A stretch of 64,000 nucleotides of DNA from Aureliella helgolandensis (lineage in GTDB: Bacteria > Planctomycetota > Planctomycetia > Pirellulales > Pirellulaceae). A program made the position numbers and the translations under genes. The stretch covers positions 1,116,001 to 1,180,000 of the forward strand of contig NZ_CP036298.1 in the NCBI RefSeq assembly GCF_007752135.1, read 5' to 3'. The notes below the pieces were generated by a model, which saw nothing but the letters and a program-made list of their open reading frames with translations, was not told the origin of the DNA and searched no databases. This document shows, in pieces, positions 46,331 through 56,367 of this stretch (the stretch's first letter is position 1; every line of letters starts with the position of its first letter).

Positions 46331-48137
46331 GTGTCCGTCCGGAAATTGAAAGCGTCTGTAAATTATTGGCTAATTTTCAAAAAAGCTCCCCGAAGAACGA
46401 ACCCGCGAGCGAGTTCGAGCGTTGAATTTGTTGACTAAAACAGGTCCAAACGCTTAATCTTCGAGGAGTAGAAGTGGTTCGCAAGCCATATCAAAAACAG
46501 CAACGCTTCGATTGCAGCCCTATCGCACAAGTTGAACTCAACTTGGAATCTCGCGATGAAATCGTGCCCGTCTTGCTCGGGCTTCAATATCTTTATACCA
46601 ATGCCAAGTTGAGAACGAAAGTCGTTCAGGCTGTCGCTGCGGATCTAAACCAAGACTCTCGACGGGATGTTGGAAGGCCAGGCATGGACGATTGGCATGT
46701 TGTTGTGCTTGCAGCAGTCAGACTTGGATGTAATCTTGATTACGACAAACTACAGGATCAAGTCGAGAATCATCGGCGTCTCCGCGGAATCATGGGAATC
46801 GGCGACTGGCAAGACACCGACGGTTTCACTTTCAGACGCATACGCGATACCATCTGTCTGCTCAAACCTGAGACGATTAGTAAGATCAACCAAGCTATCG
46901 TCACCGCTGGCCAGAGCATTGCTCCCGATGCCAGTTCCACAGTTCGGGCTGATTCATTTGTTATTGAAACTAACATTCACTATCCGACAGAGAGCAGTTT
47001 GATCTACGACGGTGTTCGCAAGTTCATTCCGTTCTGTGTTGAGTTGGCGCAACAGCTTGAGACCACAGGATGGAGACAAGTGGGGCATCTAGTCAAGAAG
47101 ATCAAGAGCTTAAAGCAGCAGATAGGACGGATTGCTGCCAGCAAGAGCTCACGCAAAAAGGAAGCCTTGGAATCGCGTTATCGCGACCTGCTGCAACGCG
47201 TAGCACTTTTGCTCGAGCGAGCGAAATCACTGACTAATGAGGCGAAATCTCTCGGTGCGTCCACAGTAACTCTGTCGCTAATCACAACAATCGAACATTG
47301 GACAGGACTGACCGAGCAGGTTTGCGATACGGCGCGTCGGCGTGTCCTATTGGGTGAGTCAGTCCCCAATTGCGACAAGCTGTTCAGCTTGTTCGAAACA
47401 CACACGCAGCTTTACCGTCGCGGCAAAGCCGGACAACCCAATCAATATGGTCGATTGGCTTTGGTTTACGAGGATGGTGCTGGTTTCATTAGTCACTATC
47501 ACTTGATGGCTCGCGACGTGCGTGACCAGGATGTCGTGGTGGAACAAACGAAGTTGGCTCAGAAGAAGCACGCAGGCGAGATTCACACCGCGTCTTTTGA
47601 CCGAGGTTTCTATTCAGCGGAAAATGAATCAAATCTGCAGCAGATAATCGAAGATGTATGCGTACTACCGCGGGCTCCTGGTGAATACGTACAGCGGATT
47701 AAGAACGAAAGTGCTAAATTTCACCGAACCCGACTACACCACTCAGGCATCGAGGCAGCGATCGGAGTGTTACAGCGGGGCAATGGTTTGAAGCGTTGTC
47801 GCGACCGGACTGAACTCGGCTTTGAACGCTATTTGGGTTTAGCGATTCTAGGTCGCAATATACACACGCTTGGAAAGCTACTGCTTTCTAAACAACGCCC
47901 CAATGCATCGGCAGCGCAGAGCAAACGCAAAGCGGCTTAGGGCATGTGACTGAGGTTCGTCACTTTTGAATTAGCCAGCTGGCTACCGGTCCGCGCCAGC
48001 GGCGCAAAGTCGGTCAAAACGGCTGGATTTGACTTCACCTAGCGGCAATGAATGCGAAGCGAAGGCAACTCTTCCTGATTGTCTGATAGCATCTGACTGC
48101 GTGAAATCCTCCAGCAAGGCAATTTCCGGACAGACAC
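46331..48137 (+). mobile_element. ISNCY-like insertion sequence, copy 2 (1,807 bp)
   Basis: Same length, inverted repeats and gene as copy 1 at 5906-7712; about five differences noted. It sits inside unit 4 of the 229-bp array. Adjacent units give the empty site: TTAGCTAGGC. Flanks are TAGCTA at 46325-46330 and 48138-48143, and the split unit regains exactly 229 bp if TAGCTA is counted once, proving an insertion of 1,813 bp (element plus duplication). Confidence 0.95.
46474..47940 (+). CDS. ISNCY-like DDE transposase (copy 2)
   Basis: 488 residues from GTG, same ribosome site and motifs as copy 1. Substitutions against copy 1: Met for Ile in GMDDW, Val for Ala in EYVQRI, Ala for Val in NESAKF; the others seen are silent. 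Intact and probably functional. Confidence 0.92.
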   Translation: MVRKPYQKQQRFDCSPIAQVELNLESRDEIVPVLLGLQYLYTNAKLRTKVVQAVAADLNQDSRRDVGRPGMDDWHVVVLAAVRLGCNLDYDKLQDQVENHRRLRGIMGIGDWQDTDGFTFRRIRDTICLLKPETISKINQAIVTAGQSIAPDASSTVRADSFVIETNIHYPTESSLIYDGVRKFIPFCVELAQQLETTGWRQVGHLVKKIKSLKQQIGRIAASKSSRKKEALESRYRDLLQRVALLLERAKSLTNEAKSLGASTVTLSLITTIEHWTGLTEQVCDTARRRVLLGESVPNCDKLFSLFETHTQLYRRGKAGQPNQYGRLALVYEDGAGFISHYHLMARDVRDQDVVVEQTKLAQKKHAGEIHTASFDRGFYSAENESNLQQIIEDVCVLPRAPGEYVQRIKNESAKFHRTRLHHSGIEAAIGVLQRGNGLKRCRDRTELGFERYLGLAILGRNIHTLGKLLLSKQRPNASAAQSKRKAA

Positions 48138-48340
48138 TAGCTAGGCTACGGTTACCAGAACGTTTTCAGTTTTTACATGAAGGTCGCTCTTGGATTTACT
48201 CTGTAGCGACGACCACTCTTCCTTGCTCACGCAGCGGGTTACGAAATTGGCTGGAACGAAGTAGGTAGCATGGACCCCCGGTGCGTGAGCATGGCGGCGC
48301 ATCGCAAGCAATCGTCCAATGCGTAGCTCTCCGTTGCAAA
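48138..48340 (+). repeat. 229-bp tandem repeat array, part 2
   Basis: Second half of unit 4, resumed after the IS target duplication, and the start of a decayed unit 5 at 48265. In unit 5 the palindrome reads GGACC-CCC-GGTGC, so one arm is broken, and the sequence diverges after about 70 bp. Beyond it (48340-48441) nothing is recognised. Confidence 0.88.
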
Positions 48341-48441
48341 ATTACCCTGGAGTGGCGAAGACTCTTGCTTGTTGACGCAACGGGTTACTATTGCAAGAGC
48401 TTGGTTGAGGAGGGGATTCGCTAGTTCCACGGTGATGCAAG

Positions 48442-50403
48442 TCATTGTGGTCCTTGGGGTGTTTTGCCGCGTTCGAGGGCTTCGATGATTGCGTCCACGT
48501 CGTAGACGCAGCCGCCCCACGTGCCTCCGCCGAACTGTTGCAGCGCGGCCCACAGACGCGTGTCGTCCGGCAGGCGGCTATCGGGGGCTAAGCTGGCATG
48601 CAGGGGCCGCGAGGCGAGTCGTTCTTCGGCTTCTGGACCGATGAGGTTTACCGAGCCGGTCAAGCTATTGCGGTCGACGACAATTTCAATGGAATCGCCG
48701 TCCTGCACGCGTCCCAGGGGGCCACCGGCCAGCGCTTCGGGACCAACATGTCCGATGCATGCTCCGGTGCTGACGCCTGAAAACCTTGCATCGGTGACGA
48801 TCGTGACATGCTTGCCCCACGGGATATGTTTCAGGGCTGAGGTTAATTGGTAGGTTTCCTCCATGCCGGTACCCAGGGGGCCGCAGCCGATCAGAACTAG
48901 CACATCGCCCGATTCGACTCTCCGCTCCCCTTGGCCTTTGATGGCCGCGATAGCTGATTTTTCGCTGGTAAACACTTTGGCTGGTCCGGTATGCCGGAAG
49001 ACGCCATCTTCGCCGACGACTGATGGGTCGATCGAGGTCGCCTTGATCACGGAGCCTTCCGGGCAGAGGTTTCCTTGGGGGAAGACGACCGTGCTGGTCA
49101 GGCCACGTTTCTTGGCGGAAGCGGGTGGGAGGATCACATCATCGGGATCGACTCCATCTCGATCGCTGAGCAGTTGTCGGAGTGCGGCTCGGCGAGGACT
49201 CGTCTCCCAGCAATCGAGGATTTCGTTCCAGGTCTGTCCGCTGACCGTTAGGCACTCTCCGTGCAGAACACCCAGCTGCCTCAAGTGAAGCATGACTTCG
49301 GGGACTCCCCCGGCTAGGTACATGCGGACGGTGGGGTGGTTCACCGGTCCGTTGGGGAGCACGTCGACAAAGCGAGAAACGCGACGATTGACGGCGCTCC
49401 AGTCTGCCACGGACGGACGCTGCAAGCCCGCGGCGTGGGCAATAGCAGGGATGTGCAGCAGCAGGTTGGTCGACCCACCGCAGGCGGCGTGCACGGCGAT
49501 GGCGTTGGATAGAGATTCCTGGGTCAGGATGTCTCCTAGAGTTTGTTTATTGGCTGCCATGGTCATCATGGATTCCGCCGAGTAGCGAGCCATGTCGAGC
49601 CACACCGCTTGTCCGCTGGGGGCCAATGCAGCATGGGGAACGGTCATGCCCAGCGCTTCGGCGACGACTTGGGCGGTAGCGGCCGTTCCCAGGAACTGGC
49701 AACCACCACCGGGGCTACCGCAGGCGCGACAGCCTGCGGCGGCAGCGTCTTCCAGTGAGAGTTCGCCGTGGACATACCGCGCACCGATCGTCTGTACCTT
49801 GGCTGTGTCTTCACCGTCGGTGGGAGGCAGGGTTACCCCTCCAGGCACGATGACCCCCGGCAAGTCTTGGCAGCCAGCCAGCGCCAGCATGGCTGCCGGC
49901 AAGCCCTTGTCACAGGTGGCGACGGCCAAAACGCCTTGGCGAGTGGGGAGGGAGCGGATGAGCCGCCGCATGACGATGGCGGCATCATTGCGGTAGGGAA
50001 GCGAATCAAACATTCCCGTCGTTCCCTGCGAACGACCGTCGCAGGGATCGCTGCAATAGGCTGCATAGGGAATGCCGCCAGCCCGCGTGATCGTCTCCGC
50101 GGCTGCGCGAACTTGCAGTCCGACCTCCCAGTGTCCCGTATGGTAGCCCAGTGCGATGGGCTGGCCATTTTCGCCGCGCATGCCTCCGAGTGTGCTGAGC
50201 AGTAGGAATTGGGGGCCACCCATCATTTGAGGGTTCCAGCCCATGCCTACGTTTTGCGTCAAGCCGAATAGGTCCCCACTGGGCCAATTCCTCAGCATAT
50301 CATCGGTTAAGTTGAGGTGTCCTTGTGGCCCTGGCCCGCGCGTCTCAATGCTCTGAACTTCGGCGGGGGAGAGAGCGAACCAGTCATTGAGCTGTCGAGT
50401 CAC
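48442..50403 (-). CDS. yjhG: YjhG/YagF-family sugar-acid dehydratase (D-xylonate dehydratase-like)
   Basis: 653 residues, the full length of the YjhG/YagF branch of the IlvD/Edd superfamily. N-terminal [20 protein letters not shown] and [17 protein letters not shown] are branch-specific. Candidate Fe-S ligands and active-site loops: [53 protein letters not shown] and [13 protein letters not shown]. The C-terminus has [20 protein letters not shown]. It would dehydrate D-xylonate or a related aldonic acid to a 2-keto-3-deoxy acid. Confidence 0.92.
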   Translation of the reverse strand: MTRQLNDWFALSPAEVQSIETRGPGPQGHLNLTDDMLRNWPSGDLFGLTQNVGMGWNPQMMGGPQFLLLSTLGGMRGENGQPIALGYHTGHWEVGLQVRAAAETITRAGGIPYAAYCSDPCDGRSQGTTGMFDSLPYRNDAAIVMRRLIRSLPTRQGVLAVATCDKGLPAAMLALAGCQDLPGVIVPGGVTLPPTDGEDTAKVQTIGARYVHGELSLEDAAAAGCRACGSPGGGCQFLGTAATAQVVAEALGMTVPHAALAPSGQAVWLDMARYSAESMMTMAANKQTLGDILTQESLSNAIAVHAACGGSTNLLLHIPAIAHAAGLQRPSVADWSAVNRRVSRFVDVLPNGPVNHPTVRMYLAGGVPEVMLHLRQLGVLHGECLTVSGQTWNEILDCWETSPRRAALRQLLSDRDGVDPDDVILPPASAKKRGLTSTVVFPQGNLCPEGSVIKATSIDPSVVGEDGVFRHTGPAKVFTSEKSAIAAIKGQGERRVESGDVLVLIGCGPLGTGMEETYQLTSALKHIPWGKHVTIVTDARFSGVSTGACIGHVGPEALAGGPLGRVQDGDSIEIVVDRNSLTGSVNLIGPEAEERLASRPLHASLAPDSRLPDDTRLWAALQQFGGGTWGGCVYDVDAIIEALERGKTPQGPQ

Positions 50404-50783
50404 GGAGGAGGGCTTTCATGGTGAGTGTGAGGATGGTGGAACGGAGATTATAGGAGGATCCTCGACAGCTGTTGATGGTACTTGCCAAACCACGGGAATT
50501 GCGAGACTCCGACCGGCGGCGCGTGGGCCAGTCCTGGGCTGATGAAATGGATGGCGACTGGGGGACTGGAGGGACTTGTGTTTTAGATACGCACTACGAA
50601 AACCTTGCTCCCTCTCCCTGAGTGCAGGTCGCGGGGGAGCAGCGATCGGGCAGGTTTTCTATAGACGGTCCATCCTTTTCATCAGGCTAGGCTTGGCACT
50701 TAGGGTGCGCATTCCCCTGGACTCAAAAAACGCCCTTGGGCAAGCTGAGGAGGTAGGGGATTTGAGTGGGCTGATATCGCTGA
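50404..50783. other. Intergenic, nothing recognised
   Basis: 380 bp between two minus-strand genes; contains the presumed promoter of the dehydratase gene. No repeat of the families described here and no supported frame. Confidence 0.45.
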
Positions 50784-52088
50784 CTAGAACTTCCACACTG
50801 GGATTTTCCCGTTTCGCAGTTCCTCGGCAATTGCCGCGCATTGGTCACTGCGTTCGGCCAATGCGAGCGTGGCTGCCTTCTCGGCAAGATCTGCTGCAGC
50901 TGCGAGGTCGCCTTGGTGCGCGGTTGCCAAAGCGAGTGCAATTTGGCTGCACCAGTCGCTTTCACCCGACAGGGAGCTAGCGAGTTTCGCATGTTCGAGT
51001 GCCTTATCCAAAACGCGCGAGGATGATGTGGCTTGGCTGAGGTAGACCAAGGCGAGTTGTCGGTGCGTGGCGATGTCCATGCCTCCCAGGCGGAGGATGG
51101 GTTGCAGCTCGCTGATGGCTCTGTCGAGCTCACCCTCTATAGCTGAGTTACGGGCTTGGAGCCATCGCAGCTGGGGATTGTTCGGCGCCGAGCGTACCGC
51201 TTCGCTCAGCATTTTCTTAGCCCCCTTCGCATCCCCTTCCTGAGCACGGATTTCCGCTTGCAACGCGTGCACCAGAGGATGGATAGCAGCCCCATTGTTG
51301 TTCAGCTTACTGAGCTGTTGTTGAGCCGCTGGGAAATCACCGAGTCGCAACTGGGTAACGGCCAAGGCGATTTGGGATCCTAGGTTGTCCTGCTGGACAT
51401 GCTGTAGCTCCCGCAACACGCCTTTCAATTCGAACTCGCTGCGGACGCCGGTCAAGTCGGCCAAGGCGATGTAGCGCTGAAACAGCTCTCCATGGTTGGC
51501 TTGCCATTGCTGAGCCTGGAGTGCCAGTTGTTGCAACTGTCTCAAAATCTTAAGGTGACGCTCCACGGTGACTTGGCTGGCGGCGCTCAACTGCTTGAGT
51601 TGCTCCCCTTGGTTGAAAGCATTGGCGAGGGTTACTGCTTCATTGGCTCGCCGTTGGCGAATGGTGCGAGTATCCTCACGCATACCCACATTGGTTGCAG
51701 AAGCTGAGGAGCGTTCCATGGTAGCGAGGTCCGCTTCATACTGTGCTTGGGCCAATCGCAGAGTCTGCATGGCCCCCAGAGCGATAATGCCGTTCAAGTC
51801 GGCGTTGCTTTGCACTAATCGTTGCTGCGCGGTATTGCGTTCCTCCAAAACTGCTATGCGAATCTGGCCGAGTTGTTCGAACTCGGCATTCAAAGCTCGA
51901 AATCCGACTGCACAGTCCATCATCCTCGTGAATCCACTGGGATGGTCGGGAGGAGAGGCCACGCAGCTTACAGGTCCATGCCCACAGTGCAAACACAGCC
52001 AAAGCGTAGTGATCAACAGGGGGGCGGGATTGGTCACTACCTGTAGCGAGTTTTTTGTAACGTTTAAGCTAGTTCTTCGTCGAAACAT
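50784..52088 (-). CDS. Secreted TPR-repeat protein
   Basis: 434 residues from the ATG at 52088, chosen because a signal-peptide-like segment (LLITTLWLCLHCGHGPVSCVA) follows; the frame is open 18 codons further. The middle (about 60-190) is charged, Gln- and Glu-rich and predicted coiled coil. The last 200 residues hold TPR-like helices with recurrent L/A-rich patterns such as AQEGDAKGAKKMLSEAV, APNNPQLRWLQAR and ALEHAKLASSL. Divergently transcribed from the Hint-domain gene, sharing a 281-bp promoter region. Probably a periplasmic scaffold. Confidence 0.78.
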   Translation of the reverse strand: MFRRRTSLNVTKNSLQVVTNPAPLLITTLWLCLHCGHGPVSCVASPPDHPSGFTRMMDCAVGFRALNAEFEQLGQIRIAVLEERNTAQQRLVQSNADLNGIIALGAMQTLRLAQAQYEADLATMERSSASATNVGMREDTRTIRQRRANEAVTLANAFNQGEQLKQLSAASQVTVERHLKILRQLQQLALQAQQWQANHGELFQRYIALADLTGVRSEFELKGVLRELQHVQQDNLGSQIALAVTQLRLGDFPAAQQQLSKLNNNGAAIHPLVHALQAEIRAQEGDAKGAKKMLSEAVRSAPNNPQLRWLQARNSAIEGELDRAISELQPILRLGGMDIATHRQLALVYLSQATSSSRVLDKALEHAKLASSLSGESDWCSQIALALATAHQGDLAAAADLAEKAATLALAERSDQCAAIAEELRNGKIPVWKF

Positions 52089-52369
52089 TATTTTCTCGCT
52101 TCCACGGGATTCTGCTTGACTGCACTGGTCGCAACCTCTCAAATCGTATTAGATCTGTAGCTTTGTGGCAAATCATAGTCCAGGGCCTAGCTTCCCGCCT
52201 TGAAATGGTTCGGAGCGGTTGCGGCTTTCTGGGGATAGAAACAAACAAGGAGAAGATTGGGCCTGCATGCGCTGGAGCCCACATTCTTCAAGCTGCGAAA
52301 GCACTAGGCGGATAATTGCAGGCGATTCTTTACGCTCTTCAGTCAAGCCAATTGGTATGGAGTTGTGCG

Positions 52370-54214
52370 ATGCGGTTTTGCTATGGTTCGATATTTTCCG
52401 TGTGCTGCCTGTGTGTCCCGCTCATGGCAAACGAGCCCAGCTCGACGGACTCCTTGAACAATGTTCTGCAGCGTGAGGCTGCAGGCGGATCTGTCGACCG
52501 TCGGGCCGCCTTGAGTGATGTTGATCCCGCAAACGCAGCAGCCAACTGGCAAGCGGGGCGGATCGAAGTGGGAGAGCGATGGGTGGAGGTCGAGGAGCTG
52601 GAGGATCAGGCAAGCTCGCGGCTATGGGATGAATATGTCTTACGTCGTGACCGCGCTCCACTCAATGTTCAGACGCATCGAGCTCTGGCATTGTGGTGCA
52701 TGCGAAAGCAACTGGCTCCTCAAGCCCGAGCCCACTGGAACGGCGTCCTGCAGAGTCTCCCCGATGATCTTGAGGCCCGTCGCGCTTTGGGGCATCAGCG
52801 AATCGACGACCGTTGGTACCCGCGTGAAGCGGTGATGGCGGCACAGGTTGCGGGTAAGCAGTATCTGGCAGATCTCACGCAGTGGATGCCGAAGATGCGT
52901 CGGTTGGCGGGGAGAGTTCAAACTTCATCCACCAGGCAACAGCAAGCGGCCTTAGATGAACTGCAGGGTATCCAAGATTCCACCGCGATTGCGGCACTTG
53001 AAATAACCGCGGCGCAGTTATCCGATCAATATGCTCTGCCCTTCATTCAGCAGATTGCGGAGCAGCAATCGCAGGCTGCTTGCTTGGCATTGTGCCGAAT
53101 CGCTCTGGAAGCTCCGCAGTCCAAGCGAGGTGAACTGGCGATTGCAGCGGTGCGGGGCTATGCCAAAGAGTTCTATGCAGCCGAGCTATTGAGTTTGCTC
53201 ATGACACCTGCTCAGACTACGGTGAACTATGGAGTCAATGCGCGCGGTGAGTTGTTGATCCATCGAGCAATGGTTCGCGAAACTCAGGCAGAAAAGCTGC
53301 AGGTGAATTTTGGGCGTTTAGTACGAATTTCGACCGTCAATACAGTTGGCGCTCGACTTTCCAGAACGCCTGGAGAATTGCAGTCTCAGAATCCAAGACT
53401 AGCCTCAGGTAGAATTCGAATCCCTAGTTCTCAAATTAACACGGACGAGATTGCTGCTGGACTGAATGCGGTCGAGGACCAGCAGCAACTTGACTGGCAG
53501 ATTCGTAACGCGAATCGAGCGTCCGAAGAGCACAATACTCAAGTGTTGTATGTGCTTGCTCAGACCACAGGAGTCGATTTCGGAGCTGACGTTAACGCCT
53601 GGTGGGCTTGGTGGAATGATCATAACGACCGTTACCAGCCTGAGAAGCCGGTTCGGAGTTACGCATACGACTACACCGATCGGCCGCGAATTGCAGTCAA
53701 TGATATTGCAACGGTTCGGCTACCAACATGCGAGTGTCTAGTTCGCGGTACCTTGGTGCAAACGGACCGGGGACTACGGGCCATCGACACCCTGAAAGCT
53801 GGAGACATGGTTCTATCGCAAGACGTGGTTAGTGGTGAATTGGCCTTCAAGCCCGTTCTGCAAACCACGATCCGCCCTCCGAAGTCGACTCTGCGAATCG
53901 TGACGGAGAGCGGTGAGATTCAAGCGACCGATGGGCACCGCTGGTGGGTGGCTGGCAAAGGCTGGTTGATGACTCGACAATTGCAACCGGAGATGCTGCT
54001 GCATACGGCCAGCGCGACCGTCCGTATCAAAGAGGTGATTGCGGACCCCAAGGAGCAAGAGGCCTACAATTTGGTGGTGGCTGATTTCAACACCTATTTT
54101 GTGGGCGAAGAACGCGTGCTTAGTTTTGACAACTCGACCCCGGAACCAACTTTGTTGGCGGTGCCTGGTTTAGCACTGGTCGCAAGCAATCATCCTTCGG
54201 CGGCCCAGCGTTGA
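52370..54214 (+). CDS. Secreted protein with C-terminal Hint (intein/hedgehog-like) domain
   Basis: 614 residues from the ATG at 52370, which yields a signal peptide (FCYGSIFSVCCLCVPLMA). The N-terminal 430 residues are helical with HEAT/TPR-like features and no family I recognise. A Hint domain follows: CECLVRGT with the candidate nucleophile Cys456, GLRAIDTLKAGDMVLSQD, the TxxH motif T-D-G-H (520-523), and AYNLVVADFNTYFVGEERVL. It ends in F-D-N-S with Asn588; the His that normally precedes the Asn is replaced. Only 26 residues follow, so there is no toxin or extein domain. It overlaps ubiX by 25 bp in convergent orientation. Confidence 0.82.
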   Translation: MRFCYGSIFSVCCLCVPLMANEPSSTDSLNNVLQREAAGGSVDRRAALSDVDPANAAANWQAGRIEVGERWVEVEELEDQASSRLWDEYVLRRDRAPLNVQTHRALALWCMRKQLAPQARAHWNGVLQSLPDDLEARRALGHQRIDDRWYPREAVMAAQVAGKQYLADLTQWMPKMRRLAGRVQTSSTRQQQAALDELQGIQDSTAIAALEITAAQLSDQYALPFIQQIAEQQSQAACLALCRIALEAPQSKRGELAIAAVRGYAKEFYAAELLSLLMTPAQTTVNYGVNARGELLIHRAMVRETQAEKLQVNFGRLVRISTVNTVGARLSRTPGELQSQNPRLASGRIRIPSSQINTDEIAAGLNAVEDQQQLDWQIRNANRASEEHNTQVLYVLAQTTGVDFGADVNAWWAWWNDHNDRYQPEKPVRSYAYDYTDRPRIAVNDIATVRLPTCECLVRGTLVQTDRGLRAIDTLKAGDMVLSQDVVSGELAFKPVLQTTIRPPKSTLRIVTESGEIQATDGHRWWVAGKGWLMTRQLQPEMLLHTASATVRIKEVIADPKEQEAYNLVVADFNTYFVGEERVLSFDNSTPEPTLLAVPGLALVASNHPSAAQR

Positions 54215-54873
54215 ATTTGTTGATTGGCGATTCCCAATTGGTCCAAGATCCGTGCCACCACGAAATCAACTAAATCTTGCAAGCGGGTTGCTCCATGGTA
54301 CCAGCCAGGAGCGGCCGGCAAGACGACGACTCCGGCTTGAGCCAAACGGTGCATGTTTTCAAGCTGAAGCACGCTGAGCGGTGTTTCACGCGGGACGACA
54401 ATCAGCTTGCGATTTTCTTTCAAGTGGACTTCTGCCGCGCGTTGGATCAAATTCTGGCTCGCGGCGTGCGCAATTCCGCTCAGAGTGCTTCCCGAGCAGG
54501 GACAGACCACCATGCCTGAAGTCAAGAACGAACCGCTGGCGATGGGGGTGAAATAGTCTTGGTAGTGGTGGCACAGCAGTTGTCTATCGCGAATCGCTTG
54601 CAACGCCGTAGCATTGTTCCATGGGTCGTTGCTCGGGATTTGCAGGAATCGCTCTGCGGCCGTGAGCAGCTCGGCTACATTGGATCCATCTAAGTTGAGA
54701 GTGATTCCCAATTCCTGACGAACCACGGCCGCTCCAGATTGGCTGATCGTACAATGCACGATTGTGCCAGTGTTGAGCAGGGCATGCAGAAGCCGAGCGG
54801 AATAGACGGCGCCGCTAGCTCCTGTAATGGCCAGGACTACCGGATGCTGCGGTGATGAGGTTGGTTCTGTCAT
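54190..54873 (-). CDS. ubiX: Flavin prenyltransferase UbiX
   Basis: 227 residues. FMN-binding Rossmann-like fold with LAITGASGAVYSARLL at the N-terminus, SGSFLTSGMVVCPCSGSTLSGIAH, and RETPLSVLQLENM, all diagnostic for UbiX. It makes prenyl-FMN, the cofactor of UbiD-type decarboxylases used in quinone synthesis and aromatic acid metabolism. No ubiD gene is in the window. ubiE/menG lies upstream on the same strand beyond a 1.7-kb repeat array. Confidence 0.95.
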   Translation of the reverse strand: MTEPTSSPQHPVVLAITGASGAVYSARLLHALLNTGTIVHCTISQSGAAVVRQELGITLNLDGSNVAELLTAAERFLQIPSNDPWNNATALQAIRDRQLLCHHYQDYFTPIASGSFLTSGMVVCPCSGSTLSGIAHAASQNLIQRAAEVHLKENRKLIVVPRETPLSVLQLENMHRLAQAGVVVLPAAPGWYHGATRLQDLVDFVVARILDQLGIANQQIQRWAAEG

Positions 54874-55673
54874 GCTGTCCGTTGTTGAAGAGCTTCGTAG
54901 ATAGGGTGTCGTAGATAGGGTGTCGTGGAAGTGGTACGCCTCGGAGGTTGTCGCGTTTGTACGCTACGGTTTGTCGTTGTGTGGGGGCCTTAATTCTTAC
55001 TAGGGCGGTAGCATCTCGAGTTGTCCCGTAGCCGGGGTCCACTCTCCTTGCTCACGCGGCGGGTTGCAATTGGGGTGCGGCGTATTGGTAGCATGGTCCC
55101 CCGGACCGTGTCCTCTATGATACTCGGCCGTCTAGGCTGGAGTTCGCTGCAATCAATCGTTCCAGCGCGGTAGGTGATGGGTAACCCCCAAGTCTTGTTC
55201 TTTGCATCGTTCCGCGACCGTTTGCTTGAAGCAGTTTGTTTGTAGCCCCTTTTCCCGCTGATCGTCTGTCGTGTGAGAGTGTTTTCAGTTTTACTAGGGC
55301 GGTAGCATCTCGAGTTGTCCTGTAGCCAGCGTCCTCTCTTCTTGCTCACGCGGCGGGTTGCAATTGGGGTGCGGCGTATTGGTAGCATGGTCCCCCGGAC
55401 CGTGTCCTCTATGGTACTCGGCCGTCAAGGGTGGAGTTCGCTGCAATCAATCGTTCCAGCGCGATGGGTGATGGGTAAACCCTAAGTCTTGTTCTTCGCA
55501 TCGTGCCACGACCGTTTGTTCCGCGACCGTTTGTTCCACGACCGTTTGCTTGAAGCAGTTTGTTTGAAGCCGCTGTTCCCGCTGGCCGTCTGTCGTGTGA
55601 GAGTGTTTTCAGTTTTACTAGGGCGGTAGCATCTCGAGTTGTCCCGTAGCTAGCGTCCACTCTCCTTGCTCAC

Positions 55674-55789
55674 CGGGCTGTTGATTTAATAGCAATTTGA
55701 ATTTTAACGCGGAGGTTGCGTCCCAAACTGCCTTGTAGCGGAGGTTATCTTTCCTTGCTCACGCGGCGGGTTACTATTTCAACAGCCCG
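55674..55789 (+). mobile_element. 116-bp MITE, copy B
   Basis: CGGGCTGTTGA ... TCAACAGCCCG, inserted into the third unit of the array within GCTCACGCGG; flanked by TCAC on both sides (55670-55673 and 55790-55793). Sister units lacking the element show the uninterrupted target. Confidence 0.88.
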
Positions 55790-56367
55790 TCACGCGGCGG
55801 GTTGCAATTGGGGTGCGGCGTATTGGTAGCATGGTCCCCCGGACCGTGTCCTCTATGGTACTCGGCCGTCTAGGGTGGAGTTCGCTGCAATCAATCGTTC
55901 CAGCGCGGTGTGCGATGGTCAAACCCCAAGTCTTGTTCTTCGCATCGTTCCACGACCGTTCGTTGGAAGCGGTTTGTCGTTGTGTGTGGGGGTAATTTCT
56001 TGTTGGGGCGGTAGCATCTCGAGTTGTCCCGTAGCCGGGGTCCACTCTCCTTGCTCACGCGGCGGGTTGCAATTGGGGTGCGGCGTATTGGTAGCATGGT
56101 CCCCCGGACCGTGTCCTCTATGGTACTCGGCCGTCTAGGGTGGAGTTCGCTGCAATCAATCGTTCCAGCGCGATGGGTGATGGGTAAACCCCAAGTCTTG
56201 CTCTTCGCATCGTGCCGCGACCGTTCGTTCCGCGACCGTTTGCTTGAAGCAGTTTGTTTGTAGCCCCTTTTCCCGCTGACCGTCTGTCGTGTGAAAGTGT
56301 TGTTAGTTTTACTAGGGCGGTAGCATCTCGAGTTGTCCCGTAGCCGAGGTCCTCTCTCCTTGCTCAC

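Noticed and set aside
45536-46425. Series of ~75-codon frames starting MDPRSVSM
   Set aside because: Each starts at the same point of a 229-bp non-coding repeat; 229 is not a multiple of three, and the last one runs into the IS.
45536-48340. CRISPR array
   Set aside because: Units are 229 bp, directly abutting and alike along their length; there are no unique spacers and no cas genes.
52370-54214. Polymorphic toxin with Hint release domain
   Set aside because: Only 26 residues follow the Hint domain and no immunity gene follows; the next gene is ubiX on the other strand.
54990-56367. Long minus-strand frames of 88-158 codons
   Set aside because: They are translations of the imperfect tandem array and contain several copies of the same repeat; no start signals.
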